From assembly GCA_038503075.1 (NCBI GenBank), contig JBCAML010000021.1, positions 558,001 to 622,000 of the forward strand: a stretch of DNA of 64,000 bases, in the 5' to 3' direction. Below, piece after piece: positions 36,504 through 50,457 of this stretch. The notes beneath the pieces were generated by a model that worked only from the letters and a program-made list of their open reading frames with translations, ran no database searches and was not told where the DNA came from. Numbering within the stretch: the first letter of the stretch is position 1; the number at the start of each line of letters is the position of its first letter. Source of the stretch: Gyromitra esculenta. Its lineage: Eukaryota > Ascomycota > Pezizomycetes > Pezizales > Discinaceae. The position numbers and the translations under genes are program-made.

Positions 36504-38763
36504 CCGTCGCGCTACTCTACTATTCTACAAAATCTATTTTTAAGCTCATAGCCTCGCCTGCCCTGTGGTCCCTGTTCATGGCATATAGTAAAAATTTACC
36601 CGTGATAATCTAAGGACCTAAATACTGCTATATGTGCTATAAAGCCGGTGGATTTGAAGGTTTAATATATTGCTGCTGGCGAGTAATCATCAGACAATTA
36701 CTATAATTGTGCAACATGATTTGCAAGGGAAACGGTGAGATGTTCTAGGCTGTAGTCTTGAGTTCCTTGCGTAGTCTATGCTCAGCACCGAGATAACGAT
36801 GAAGAAACTCCCTATTCAAACGTCCACTGTCGATTGCTGTAGACGCACTGCATTTATATGATTAAGTCACAGCTCCCTTCCCGGGACGAAACCATTGCAT
36901 CCAGCGGACAAGCTCGAGGGCTTAAAAGGGTTGGGATGAACCAGCTGATCATCCAGCTACAATCAGATAACAGAAACTATGCTAGCCCCAACCCTGTTCC
37001 ATTGACACTCTCCAGCGCCTTCTGCTGAAAACCAAACTCCCACGGGAATCGTCCCGGATTCCAACACCATCAACCGTCGTCCGTTCACCACCACCTATCA
37101 TCCCCCCGCAATGAGCTACTATAGAAGACTATGTATACTCCCCCCTCGCTCCCCCCAAATAAGTCTATTATTAACCAAGTATGTCTAAATGCTCTAGCCA
37201 TTCAACAGACTATTATATCCACGATCATGAGACTAGCTTTCTCGTTATTCCAGCACAACCCTTTCTTCCTAGATACCTCTAGTTTTATTATTGTCTCTAA
37301 CTTTCCACCTAGATACCTACTCTAGAAGGACTCGTCTCAGCTCGTGCTGTCACTGAGCTTACTAGATATCCATTAAACTCTCCCTGAAATGATTTATTCA
37401 GTCCCCTATCCCCTCTACTATCACTTTACATGCCCCTCGCTAATGATCCGGCTACAAAAAACTGCAGAAATATTCACCCATCTACGATGAGAATTGTCCC
37501 TAAGACATGGCAGACCATTGTCGTCCCATGAAACTCTTAATATACGCTACGAAATGGAAAGACTAATATATCTTGGTCCAGCGATATACGACTACACACA
37601 GCGATAAGTCGAGACAAGCGTTTCAAAGCTACTCTCGCTCCAACTCTCTTCTCAATCTTGATTTCGTTGACTTCGCTGACTGTATTGTTTTGCTAACTCT
37701 GAAGCAACTGCAGTAGGTATAGATTCTATTATACCAACCACTATCTGGGCTCGCCTGCACTGACCAGCGTTGATTCAGCGGGGCTACTGGTTAAGCTATG
37801 CCATGCCACACTTTTCGTTCCCTCACCCTACCGAAGCATGTATGAGATAGTGAATCCGAGTTAATAAGAGTGGCCGAATGGGTGTGTCAGTCCGGACTCA
37901 ACTATCCTAAGACACGACTACAGAGAAATGGAATGGGGATGGAGAAAAGGCAACGTGAAATGGGGTGTGATAAGAAAACAGGAGACGAGATATACCTACC
38001 AGTGTGAATATTTAACTAAAGAATTACTGGAAAACTAATTAACTTGTAGCATCAAATGGTCGATTGTATGACCCGAGTGATCTATCATGAGTCGCGCCTG
38101 ATCAGGTTCAATCGTCTAATAAATCCTAGAGCCCGATAAAAGATAGAAAAATATAAAAGATTAAACCTCTCGTGGGGTATATACGTCAGCGACTGCCCAT
38201 TCACCCTACTAACCAGATACTAACGGCCTTACAGTCTCTGAGGGGTTCCGGGTATCGCTCACTGGGGATAGAGAGTTGAAAATCTGAGTTTTTGGATTGT
38301 AGAACACCAGCAAGTCTTTTTGCAAGACAAGAGCTAAATGAAGAACAAATACTGCAGACATCATAGACCTTGAATTCAACAATTGGTGGCAATATACGCC
38401 AAATTAGGAATACATTTACAAGAGAACAGCAAACCGAATGACAGATACAGAGGAGCAGAAAAGCAGAAAATGATTAAAACCTCCCACAATCATTCAAAAC
38501 AAAATCTAACTTTAATCCAGATCAAATTGAAATCGTTTTCCTCACCACCCGCCTAAGCTTCTGTGGCTGCGACGAATCTGAAAAATCGTGCGCAACACAG
38601 CCAGAGTATATATCAGCACGTCAAAACCCAGGATTCACCTTCCACCACCTCTCTGCGGATATAGAAACAACCGCCTCTCAAAAAAGAAGATACAGAAACC
38701 CCAGCTGAAGCTCTCCGCCTGGGTATTCACACAGTTCATCCACACTATCGAGGCAAGGCATGT

Positions 38764-38841
38764 CACGTGATAGGTCGGTTGCAGCCTTCGTTAAAGCTTG
38801 AAAAGCCGCGCTTAAGTCACTCTTCATCGCGACCACACGTG
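38764..38841. promoter_or_regulatory. CACGTG boxes upstream of TAF12
   Basis: CACGTG occurs at 38764-38769 inside the palindrome TCACGTGA and again at 38836-38841, 100-177 bp before the TAF12 start codon. These match bHLH binding sites. Confidence 0.45.
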
Positions 38842-38940
38842 CCTTTCGACACCTACAAGCCTCCCCCCCTCCACATAGCTCCAAGTACCAAGCCTCCTGC
38901 TACTCTCACGTACCCCCCATATCCCCCGTGCTCCCAGTGT

Positions 38941-41226
<2,286 letters not shown>

Positions 41227-42646
41227 ACGGCTGAAGAGCCATTATGGCAGGGTTAGGTTTTGTAAGTGAAATAGAGCGGAGGAAACAAGAAACGTTAAAA
41301 ACATGTGGAATGGATATGGCTTTTTACGAACTAGTGATGCATTAAGTCCGTGTTTTCGGGTTTGTGGGGGGGGCTTTTCTTAAAGAATTGAGGTGGAAGG
41401 AAGTGGCTAGAATAATCAGTGATTTTTCCCTCCAACCCTCTTTCTTAATTATTATTTTTGCTACGGTCGTTATTTTATTTTTCTTGAGGAAGTGGGATGG
41501 AAACGGTGATGATATAAAGGCTGCCCTTATAATTCTTATTCGTTTTTTTTTATGGCCTTTTTTTCTTTCTTTCTTCATAGGGTTCTTCACTTCATTCTCA
41601 TCTTTCTTATTAACCTCCTGTTTCTATGGCGTTCCCTTTTTTTTTGTCCCACCATGGCCAAGGCTGCAGCTATCCAGAATCACACTAAAATCCTGTCTTG
41701 ATTGGCTCGGAAATGTTTCCTTGATTGTATGTCTCTCTTCACGGTTGGTGTTTACACCTAGGACTTCCTTTTTTTTTGCTTTTCTTATCTATAAATATGT
41801 TTTTGTTTTTTTGATAACTACATGTACTACAAAGGGTTACAGAATCAATTAAAATGATAAATCAAACAAACAAAAAATGGATAAGTAATCAAATTGGAGA
41901 ACCTACAAACATCTTTTTACCTCCTGTAATTTTTTCTCAAGTACCTAACTAACCACATATAGTTTTCGTATCTGTTTCGAGTCGTATTAACAGGTCCGTT
42001 TCCTTTAAAGTAAAAGCAGGTGAAATTAATGGTCAATTCTAAATTCTCCAAACCCCGACGGCTTCTCGAGATTCCGGTCGGACGCACGGTCAACCGGTCG
42101 CCGCAATTCCTCGAGTGGAGAAGGAGACCGGCCGCGGAGAATCTCTACATGCGTATAACATGCACTGTTAATGCCTCACTCCCATGGAGTTAAGGGGGAT
42201 ATCCAGATAGGTAACGTCCGGAATATAGATTTGCCATACCTCGGCAGAGAATATGAACAGGTGGGTATACCTCAATATTAAGTATCCGCCCCATCCGACT
42301 AACTCCCATCCGACTCCCTTATGAGTATGACATGATACGCTACAACGCAGGTGCACATATACATACATAGCATAGTTAAGTTAAATAGGCAGCCCAAAAT
42401 AATCTTTCAGTAGAATAGTTAACCCCCAAACAAGAACTCCGATAACCCAAACCCCCCAGAAAGAACCATGAAGGATTTTGATCCGCCCAACCAGCCTAAG
42501 ACCAGACCCAGAAAGGAAATGCTATCCCAAACGAAGGAAAAGAGAATAAAAGATACAGCAGATAGTAATAGACATCAAGAAAATAGATTGGTCCAACCTT
42601 GCACTATTTCAATATCGTAGGCCGTAAGGGATTCAATATATCCCCA
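41227..42646. other. Convergent intergenic region between TAF12 and GGPP synthase
   Basis: No gene is recognised. It is T-rich at 41500-41850 and carries a TACATGTA near 41819. Open frames here are low-complexity Phe/Leu-rich or Lys-rich strings. Confidence 0.4.
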
Positions 42647-44195
42647 TCAAACCATCATTTTCCCTAGGATCCCAGTTAACAAAACATTTCCTCCTAACTG
42701 TTCCAAAACCTCATTTGCTTTGCGATGCAGCTCCGCCAAGACCTGCTTCGTGTACTCGAAGGTCCCCGTTTTTTCTTTCATATAGGTAACCGCGTATAGC
42801 TTGACGTCATCGTCTGTCGTGCGCTGTTTCAGGATATTTAAGAGCTGGCGATTCGAGGCGTCTGAGCGGATTGAATGGATGATTGGAAACGAGAATTTGC
42901 CTTCTGTGAGGTCTTCGCAGAATCCTTTGTTCTTTGTATACTACAAGGGGAGATATTAGTGTCAGAATGATATAGGTGGAGATTATAACATACCTGGTCA
43001 GATTGGAGGTTCATATAATCATCCCGGATCTGGTAGATAAGCCCCATCAAATTGACAAGGGGTACGTAGTCCTCGTCTGAAGTGGATTCGGCCTGCATAA
43101 GTTTTACGGCAAGACGGAAAAGACCTCCAGTTTCTAAAGGATTGATAATCAGTATCATGATAGTCAGGACTGGATCAATGGGAACCAACTATTGCTAACC
43201 ATCTCCAAATAGTCATCTTCTGATGGTGTTGTGAGCGTATCTCTCCAAAAGAGATCCATTCCTTGCCCTCTATGGAGGTTCAACAGTTCCTCGGTAAAAA
43301 TCTTTAGAACTGAAGGGTTATTAAGCTTTGATAGCTCTGCTAATGCACAGAAGTAGACATAATTTGCCGAGTTAATAGTTTGGGCTACACCGAATATACT
43401 GTGGGCTACGGGGACACCGCGGCGGAGGTTTGAGTTGTCTTCGACATCATCGACCCTATTCTTCGTTAGTTTTTCGGAGAAAGTAAGAGGTTGAAACTGA
43501 GGGTCGGTTAGTGACTTACAGGAGAGAAGCTGTGTGTAGCATTGCCACAACTTTAGTTATGATCTGTAGTGAAGCATCCGGGACCTGTAGCCAGGTGTTG
43601 AAGGCCACCAGTAGCTGCTGGCGGATGTCTTTGCCTGGGTATGAAAGGAGATAGTCATAGGGTCCAAGGAGAATCTATCAGATCTTAGTTCGCTATCGTC
43701 AAGATCATGGGGATCGAGTTGAAGCACCTTTTCTTTATCAGTTGACCAGGCTCGCTTGTAGCCAGCAGCTGCCAAATCGTCTGCACTCCGGATAGTTGGA
43801 GCTCCGTTCAACGATTCGAGGGGGCCTTCCGAGTCCATGCGCATTCTGGTATCAGCCTCGGTTACCGTCGGTGAGGTTGGAGTGAGATATCCCGATGATG
43901 ACGACGATGAAAGGGTTGAATAGGTGGAGCAGCAGGAAGGTGAAGCAGGTTGATGATGGTGGTGATGGTGATAAAATGGGATGGGTGAGAAAGCGGAGGC
44001 AGCAGCTATGGAGCGTTCCAAGAGAGATGGACTCAGCATTCCACGGTGCAGGCTCATTAAGACACGAATGGCAGCGGGGTCCAGATGTAGTCTGTCCGTT
44101 ACAGGGTCTGGCGGGGCGCGTGCAGTTGCTGCTGCTTCCTTGCATGTGACTCGAGTAAATCCCTCCTCCACCATTTCTCTGCCTTGCCCAAACAT
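42647..44195 (-). CDS. Geranylgeranyl diphosphate synthase
   Basis: Minus-strand exons are 43728-44195, 43520-43674, 43190-43455, 42994-43133 and 42647-42940, giving 440 residues. The N-terminal 150 residues are a variable Ser/Pro-rich extension with a run of six histidines. The catalytic domain starts [22 protein letters not shown]. The first aspartate-rich motif DDVED is at residues 210-214, followed by [16 protein letters not shown]. The second, [15 protein letters not shown], has its aspartates at 334-335; then come the family residues [20 protein letters not shown]. It condenses FPP with IPP to GGPP, feeding prenylation of Rho/Rab proteins and carotenoid or terpenoid synthesis. No biosynthetic neighbours exist, so I read it as the housekeeping enzyme (BTS1/al-3 type). 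The exact start is uncertain: downstream ATGs exist within the variable region. Confidence 0.93.
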
Positions 44196-45755
44196 CGTCT
44201 GTGGTGATCTTTCCAGGCTTCAACCACATACATTCGCTTGTGAAATTCAGTCACATCATACTCTCCTTCGACGTTAATGTAGGGTTGCTCCTCGTTTAGC
44301 TATGTTTACAATATGTCTGAGTCGATTCTCTAGCTCTTCTAGAACAAGAACCGGACAGACTCGTAGCTTCGCTATGGATTAGAGTAGGTATACATCTCTA
44401 ACGAAGCAAGCCACTACCATATGTTTCCCGTTCGGTTCTCGTTGCACAAACATTGGGCCAAAAGCAAAAGGTGCACCCCTACCAACACCCTGTGCAACGC
44501 ACAGTTGACGATGTAGATCTTGTGTCTCGAACCCCTCTTCAGGTATCACCCAAAATATTCTCTCGTATCCAGTATGGTCATAGACTACCTTCTTGGATTT
44601 TTTATGCGATAGAAACGCGCCTAGTACGCTGGCATTGCTTACCCACGAACCCTGGGTTTTCTGGGAAAGATGATCCGAGATTTAGGAAGTCCTAAGTTTG
44701 AGGCAAGCGGCACTCAAGATGCAACTCAAGGAATATACCACGACTGTGCTTGTGGGGAGATACTTTATAGTCGACCGAAGCTTTGTAGGCTGATCAACAA
44801 CCGCCACCTCTAGTTTCTTAGTGTAATGCGTTGTGGTCTTTTACTACAAAATTTTAGGCATATATTCTCACTCGACGCTGCTGAGATTGGCACCGCCGGG
44901 GGCAAAAATAACCGGAGTTCGACGTAGCAACTAAAACATCAAGATACGGCACGATTCCTCAACCCCTCTTCAAGTACTTATTGAGGCAGAAGAATGGTCC
45001 ACGAGATATCCATATACGTTGGAGATTTATTCTATTTTTTGCCTTAATTTTATAACTACATTCGTAGCTGTATAGTTATGTCATGATGTATTCGTTGCTA
45101 CGCCAAATTCCGGGGGGGTTTTTTTTGACCCCAGCGATATGTAGCCTTGATGCGTCTAACGACGCGGCGAGGCGTTAAAAGTCGCGATAGATAATTTTAC
45201 GAGTATTCGGACAGGTGAGGATGGCTGAGGATATGCCAGGCCGGTGGATAGGTGACTTTCTTAGAATCTCTCTCCCTTCCAGCGAGAAGTTACATTTGTT
45301 TCCCTTCATATCATGTGATTCGCCAGGATTTGCGATCAGGTTCATGAACGATCACTCACTAAGATAATGTATACAAAAGTCTCTATCTATATCGAGGGAG
45401 CCCGCACAGGTTTATTTTTTTACTCTAGTCTTCTACCACTAAGGCCTCCCTAACCTTCTAGTTAAAACTCTCGGTGAGATGGATAGAACTGGGGACAATA
45501 CCAAACTCTCGTCCCAGACGAGCGAGACACCCTAAAGCCGGATCTGCTCAAGATAGGCCAGCGCGTTTAGTTGGTTAATTCGCAAATACATGCAAGTAAA
45601 CAGGCCAAAATATGCACCAAGCTGGCACAAAACGCCACCCTGCCAAGAAGACTTGCGATCTCCACCAGCACATCAATGGAGAAGTTCAACATCCAGACAT
45701 ACCAAACCAAATATACCAAACTAGATAGAAATATGAGCCTTACCCCAGAATCTCT
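44196..45755. other. Intergenic, no gene recognised
   Basis: Upstream region of the GGPP synthase gene and accessory-like DNA. A variant of the bipartite motif (TGAGTGAT with CATGA at the right spacing) lies at 45340-45357 in minus orientation. No protein-like frame was found. Confidence 0.4.
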
Positions 45756-45910
45756 TTACCCTGAGAAATATATGCCTATCCATTTATCAAGTAATAAGCT
45801 AACCAGAGTTTCATAACCTCTTTTTGCTACCCATTGAAGTGCTATCATGTCACCTTTATCCTCGAGGACCAATTTATGGAGGGCTAGGGCTACAATGCTG
45901 TCTAGTGGGC
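45756..45910 (-). pseudogene. Ankyrin-repeat fragment, opposite strand
   Basis: The minus strand reads ALHKLVLEDKGDMIALQWVAKRGYETLVSLLLDKW, a recognisable ankyrin repeat (A-L-x-W-A-A-K-x-G-H-E-x-x-V-x-x-L-L-x-x type) ending at a stop at 45756. It lies head to head with the plus-strand ankyrin pseudogene that begins about 100 bp away, which suggests a local inversion or two decayed copies. Confidence 0.4.
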
Positions 45911-45989
45911 GGCAAAAAAGGATCAGGGGACAGGGGACCCGCGGCTGGGGGTTTTCTGCAATGAGGAGGATGGTTTCTATGTGGGGCTC

Positions 45990-46737
45990 TAAAAACTGCA
46001 TGGTTTGGTATGTCTTCTGCGGAGCGCGACACATCGCCATTGTAAAGATGCTACAAGCTCGAGGAGCCGATATCAACATCTTAGACCCCACCGCAGGAAG
46101 TTTAGCGCTCGACCTTGCAGTCAGATGAGAGCGAGAGCAAATGGTTCAGCCCCCGGTCTCGATGAAAATCAAAATCACGGAGACCATCAATGGGAGAACA
46201 GAATTCCACATTGCTCCAGAAACTGACAACACGAAGGTCATGAGGATGTTATTGAATCACGGGGACGCCATTAATTAGATCAATCGCCTAATCCGTCCAA
46301 GTTGTGGCTTGAAACCCCCATTACACTACGCGATGGGTTGCTGGGGAGGTACCAATCGCTGTGTTTCTATGGCCAGAGTGTTGCTAGAGAATGGTGCGGA
46401 TATATTCATTAAGAATAGGTGTGGAAGAAGTGTGCTTCACTATGCCGTAACTACACGGCGTAAAGAAGTATTAGAGATTTTATTAGAATACTATATGGAT
46501 TACTACCCCATCAAAGCAGAGGATGAGACTGTTGTCAGAGTGTTGAGGAGGGGAGCTGAAATAAAGCCTCCGAGTACACATATGTTGATACAATCCAATT
46601 TAGCAAAGGGCATTGGTTTTGATGGTGGAGAATTTTTATGTAATGAAAGTCTGGAAAAGTTGGTTGGGTTGCTTCTAGATGAGAGAGTGGGTTTTACGTT
46701 AAGCCGGGCTGATGGTATGCATCTTATTCCACGATAA
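45990..46737 (+). pseudogene. Ankyrin-repeat gene with two in-frame premature stops
   Basis: One continuous reading frame encodes ankyrin repeats: HIAIVKMLQARGADINILD, then GRTEFHIAPETDNTKVMRML, then LHYAMGCWGGTNRCVSMARV and RSVLHYAVTTRRKEVLEILL. The frame is interrupted by TGA at 46126-46128 and TAG at 46276-46278 without any shift, and ends at TAA 46735-46737. Both stops could come from single C-to-T changes (CGA to TGA, CAG to TAG). No start or upstream effector domain is identified. Fungal ankyrin genes of this type are often multicopy and fast-decaying. Short introns covering the stops cannot be fully excluded. Confidence 0.6.
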
Positions 46738-46960
46738 CACGGACCCAGACTATTGGTATACGTGTGTGCATAGAGATGTCCAGTTCAGCCCTCTTAAAGA
46801 GCTCGTGCCTAGTAGAGAAGACAATCGAGATGCTATAGTCCTAGCCATCGCTACTTCTGAGGTGTACAGATGCAGCGAGCAAGAAATTCAATGGTATGCT
46901 TCTGAAACTACAAGGGCTGTTTTAGGTTCGAGATGCGCCCTTTCAGGTCCGAGAGGCTAA

Positions 46961-49944
46961 CAGACCACTATTTACAAGACTCCGAGTAGTGTAAATCCTT
47001 TCTCAAAATGATACGGTCGTACCCTGCTGTATTGATCCGCATAATCCTTTAAAATTCGTTGTATCAAATTTTTCGTGGCAGGAGTTACAATGTCTAAAAA
47101 TAGATATACGCGAAGAGTAGCTAAACAATGCTAATTGAGGGATGCCTGTCGATGATGTTAAAAAATTCTGGGAGCTTGAGGTCTTAGGCCCTTAACTGGT
47201 GAAACTACACTTAAGAGACGATCTTGAATATTTCGAAATAGGACCAACGGAGCCCAGGTTTTGAAACGCTCGAGATCCAATCTATGGGCATGGCTCACTT
47301 TGATTTCCCGCCCTTAACGTAATCGCATATCTTGGAACAAAGCAGATATTTAATTTAACAAAGTCGTACGCTATCCACATCAAACCATACCCAATTTGGC
47401 CTAGATTTCTCCCAAAAATACATACTCTGGTCAGGGGTGAAGTATTGGGACTTACTAGGGTGTCACGGATCTAAGCGGTCACAGTATCACTCTATTACTT
47501 TCACCGTGCCCTACTTTATTTCGCAATATTCCGCTACGTCACAGCGTTGTTCTCCCTTTCCAGGGTGTCCCAATACTTCACCCCTGACCCGAGTATAGAG
47601 TCGTACCTTTCTGCAAGGAACTTCAACATACATGTGCCAGATCCCTTATTATAACAAGTGGACCCGACTACACTTTTTTTTTCATATACAGCGCTACTCC
47701 ACGTATATCAGGTTTATTGTAACCGGGAGTTTTCTATAATACGGATTATGCAGGTTCGGTACAGCAGAATGGGACTTCCATACCAAGTTCTCTATAGCCT
47801 AGGTCAGGGGTGATGCAATCCCCAGGAGATAATGGGGAAAGGGTTAAATGCAGTCAGACCCAGACTTTCACTGATACGTGTAGCTAAACCGCGATTAAGG
47901 AGGGATGTAAGGATGGAACTTTACATATATATATGTATGTTCTAAATCATGATCACATATGTTTACAAGAATCTCCCACCTATTATAATTACTATGATAT
48001 CGAAGATGTGAACGAAGTTTGTAGGCTAGGAACTGTGGCCTTAATTTGGTATTATAAAAAGGCTGGTGTACGTATACGTCCGTGGAATCACCCAAAAAGA
48101 TTAGGTGATATTTTTTGTTCCTGGTTGTCTTGAGTGAATAGCGCTAGCCGTCGTAGTAGATCGTGCGGGAGATAATAGCTTAACGGTCAACAATACCGCA
48201 TATGTACATTCTAGCTGCAAGCGTATGAGAATAGCCGCACCAGTCCCAAATCTAACCCAGAAAATAGATATGATGCCGAGGCTAGCACGAGGAGTTAGCA
48301 TCAACGATAGTTCGTGCTTTTTCTCTCTCTTTTCATCTAAGCTTGTAAGACCGGAAATTTCAAAAGATAGATATTATTTTACGAGATATAAGTTCCAATA
48401 TCGGTTAGTTGCAAACTAAAAATACCAAAGTAGCCTCCCTTATATCTATGTGCATAAAGACCCCGTTTCCCACAGCCATAAGCCAGGTATCCCGTTATAT
48501 CCCCGCAATAAAGGCTGTCTAACTTACCAAGGAAATGCAATGACGACAATATACCTAACAAACTTTAGCAAGACATTTGGTCTGACAAACTAGTCGACCT
48601 CTAATCTCAGGGGCTACACGGAATCTCACGCACAAACTTGCATGCTTTTATGTAATATAAGATTTATCATGTCAAGCGAAAGCTTAAAACAGGTTGATGG
48701 TAGTACATGTACTATAGTGTAGACCGGAAACCTGACGTTGTCGACTCAATACATGTAGCTATAATAATTGATGATCACAAATAGTCACTCGGACATGTCA
48801 TTCCTTATATTTTTTCTATGTACAGCTCCACAGGTTGTATCCAAAGCGCGTCAAGTGTTACATGTAGTTTCGTACAAATTTAACTTTGATACGACCAAAG
48901 GCGCCATCGGCGGTTACCATGAACACGACGGTGTGCCGAGCAAGGATTAGCTAAAAGCAAAGATTATGGAGATGTATGACAAGACGGACGAGATATGCAG
49001 GTGATATTCGATGGGCATAAAATTCACCACGTAGGTCATTCCCATTTCGCATCTAGATCTTCACTTGAACAAGGGCCGCTGTCGCATTCTAGTAAGTGCC
49101 CATATCGTTTTTTTGTTGGGATTTAGCCTTCGTTTCTGCAGGTAGTCCAATTAACCGTGGCCAAAGCTAACCGGTTTTATCCCAATAATTCGCTCCGACT
49201 AGATTAAAACACGCATTGATACTTACTTCATCGTAACTCTCGTTCGAGTCGTATTATTAGCCACGGTGAAAACTACCAGATAATCTTCTACAGCGTGGTT
49301 AATTGACTTGACTCTGCTTTCTCGTCCAAATCTAAGCTATATATCATGAGCTATCACTCGGCTAGTCGAAACTTGGGCCGCTGAAAATCTACGCGTGGAT
49401 TGGAAGAGAGTAGAAGGTACATGCAAGTATATATACATGTATATATCGATTTCGCAGGCGACCTGGTCTCCCTCTGCCAAGCAACCCCGAAATCCCGGAT
49501 TGCCGATCACAAATTGTTCAACCCACGACAGACCACTGAAGCTTCTCCAAGCTTCCAAAATACGATACGTATCACGGAGCATGCTTCCAACACGAATTGG
49601 TATAAACGTTGTTCAGCAATCGGATCCTTGCAACTTACAAATTTGCTGGGCACTAAAGCGGGAGCACTCCGATCCGTGTGGTACGTGTGTGTGCTACTAT
49701 GCATTTGATGTAGCGTGAAGTTATACCTGATTTCTACATGAGCGGCGCACAGAAACACGGGACACTATTAAAGTTTGTTAAAGCTTGATACGCGCCAGAG
49801 ACCCGAGACTCTTGACAGAGCCATAGCATGATGCAGAACGTGATCCGAGACCTAACTTCAGTTCTCAAACCTCCCAAACCCAAATAATTGAAACAGCATT
49901 CTTGATTCTTACTTGCAGACATCGCATATCTTCTTATCGCTACA
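46961..49944. other. Gene-poor region with MITE
   Basis: Contains the MITE at 47425-47593, a possible half element near 47797-47822, TACATGTA sites near 48702, 48750, 48862 and 49434, and bipartite motif copies at about 48786-48802 and 49344-49360 (minus orientation). No gene is supported. Confidence 0.45.
47425..47593. mobile_element. MITE with 27-bp terminal inverted repeats and TA target duplication
   Basis: The left end begins CTCTGGTCAGGGGTGAAGTA and continues TTGGGAC. The right end read on the minus strand begins CTCGGGTCAGGGGTGAAGTA and continues TTGGGAC, so there is one mismatch in 27. TA flanks both ends (47423-47424 and 47594-47595). The 169-bp element has no coding capacity. End and target features fit a non-autonomous Tc1/mariner or pogo relative, and the ends resemble those at 26129-26263. 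Confidence 0.85.
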
Positions 49945-50457
49945 ATGAAGACTACATGTACCACCGTCTTCCACATGCACATCCTCCTATCACTAATTTG
50001 TCTACTTTCTATGGTGTGCATCCCAACATCTGCCCGCCACCACAAAAGGGATGTCGATGCTTACACTGCTGTCCCCTCCTCCAAACAATACGTGTGCTCA
50101 GGGGATGGCCACGGCAATGAACCCCACAGCACCTTCGAACGTTGTGTCTGCGAAGTCTCACAAGGTTCGCCCCTTGCAGATGATGTCCAGACAGCTGCCT
50201 TCGACCTTCTTGACCGCAAAGGATGGCGATGGTGCCAACAGCAAAACAGGCTCGGCTCAAGATGCACTCGCGTGACCAACCACGGCACAGCGTCGATATC
50301 CATATGTGGGAAGTTCCTCTCGTGGATGAAGTGCAAGGATCTTGCATACGAGGTGATGCATATGGCTCTTGCGTGTCGCAGGAATATTGGTGGTAAGCTT
50401 TTACAAGGCGGCAAGGTAGTGTTTGAGGGGTGTTATATCAGCGTTTACCATAGCTAG
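49945..50457 (+). CDS. Small secreted cysteine-rich protein, candidate effector
   Basis: Single exon of 170 residues. Residues 1 to about 30 form a clear signal peptide (hydrophobic core HILLSLICLLSMVCIPTSA). It is followed by a dibasic Lys-Arg site (RHHKRD) where a Kex2-type protease could cut. The mature part has nine cysteines, in the order YVC, RCVC, WCQ, SRCT, SICG, KCK, ACR and GCY, and a glycine pair (IGGKLLQGGK) before the end. It has no membrane anchor and no catalytic motif that I recognise. Size, secretion signal and cysteine content fit an effector or antimicrobial-type secreted protein. The family is not identified, and the role is inference. It stands alone in a repeat-bearing, gene-poor tract. 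Confidence 0.7.
   Translation: MKTTCTTVFHMHILLSLICLLSMVCIPTSARHHKRDVDAYTAVPSSKQYVCSGDGHGNEPHSTFERCVCEVSQGSPLADDVQTAAFDLLDRKGWRWCQQQNRLGSRCTRVTNHGTASISICGKFLSWMKCKDLAYEVMHMALACRRNIGGKLLQGGKVVFEGCYISVYHS

Larger units (their letters stand above)
36228..38940. other. Intergenic, divergent promoters of coatomer epsilon and TAF12
   Basis: Apart from promoter motifs at each end, no gene is recognised in 2.7 kb. A bipartite motif copy lies at 38074. Small open frames on both strands at 36240-36543 overlap the coatomer promoter and are not convincing. Confidence 0.45.

Noticed and set aside
36240..36543. Small open frames on both strands next to the coatomer epsilon start
   Set aside because: They overlap the promoter with CACGTG boxes, lack domains and are contradicted by each other; chance frames are the simplest reading.
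41364..41852. A 162-codon Phe-rich frame after TAF12
   Set aside because: T-rich 3' flank; the hydrophobic look comes from TTT/TTC runs and no homologous pattern is seen.
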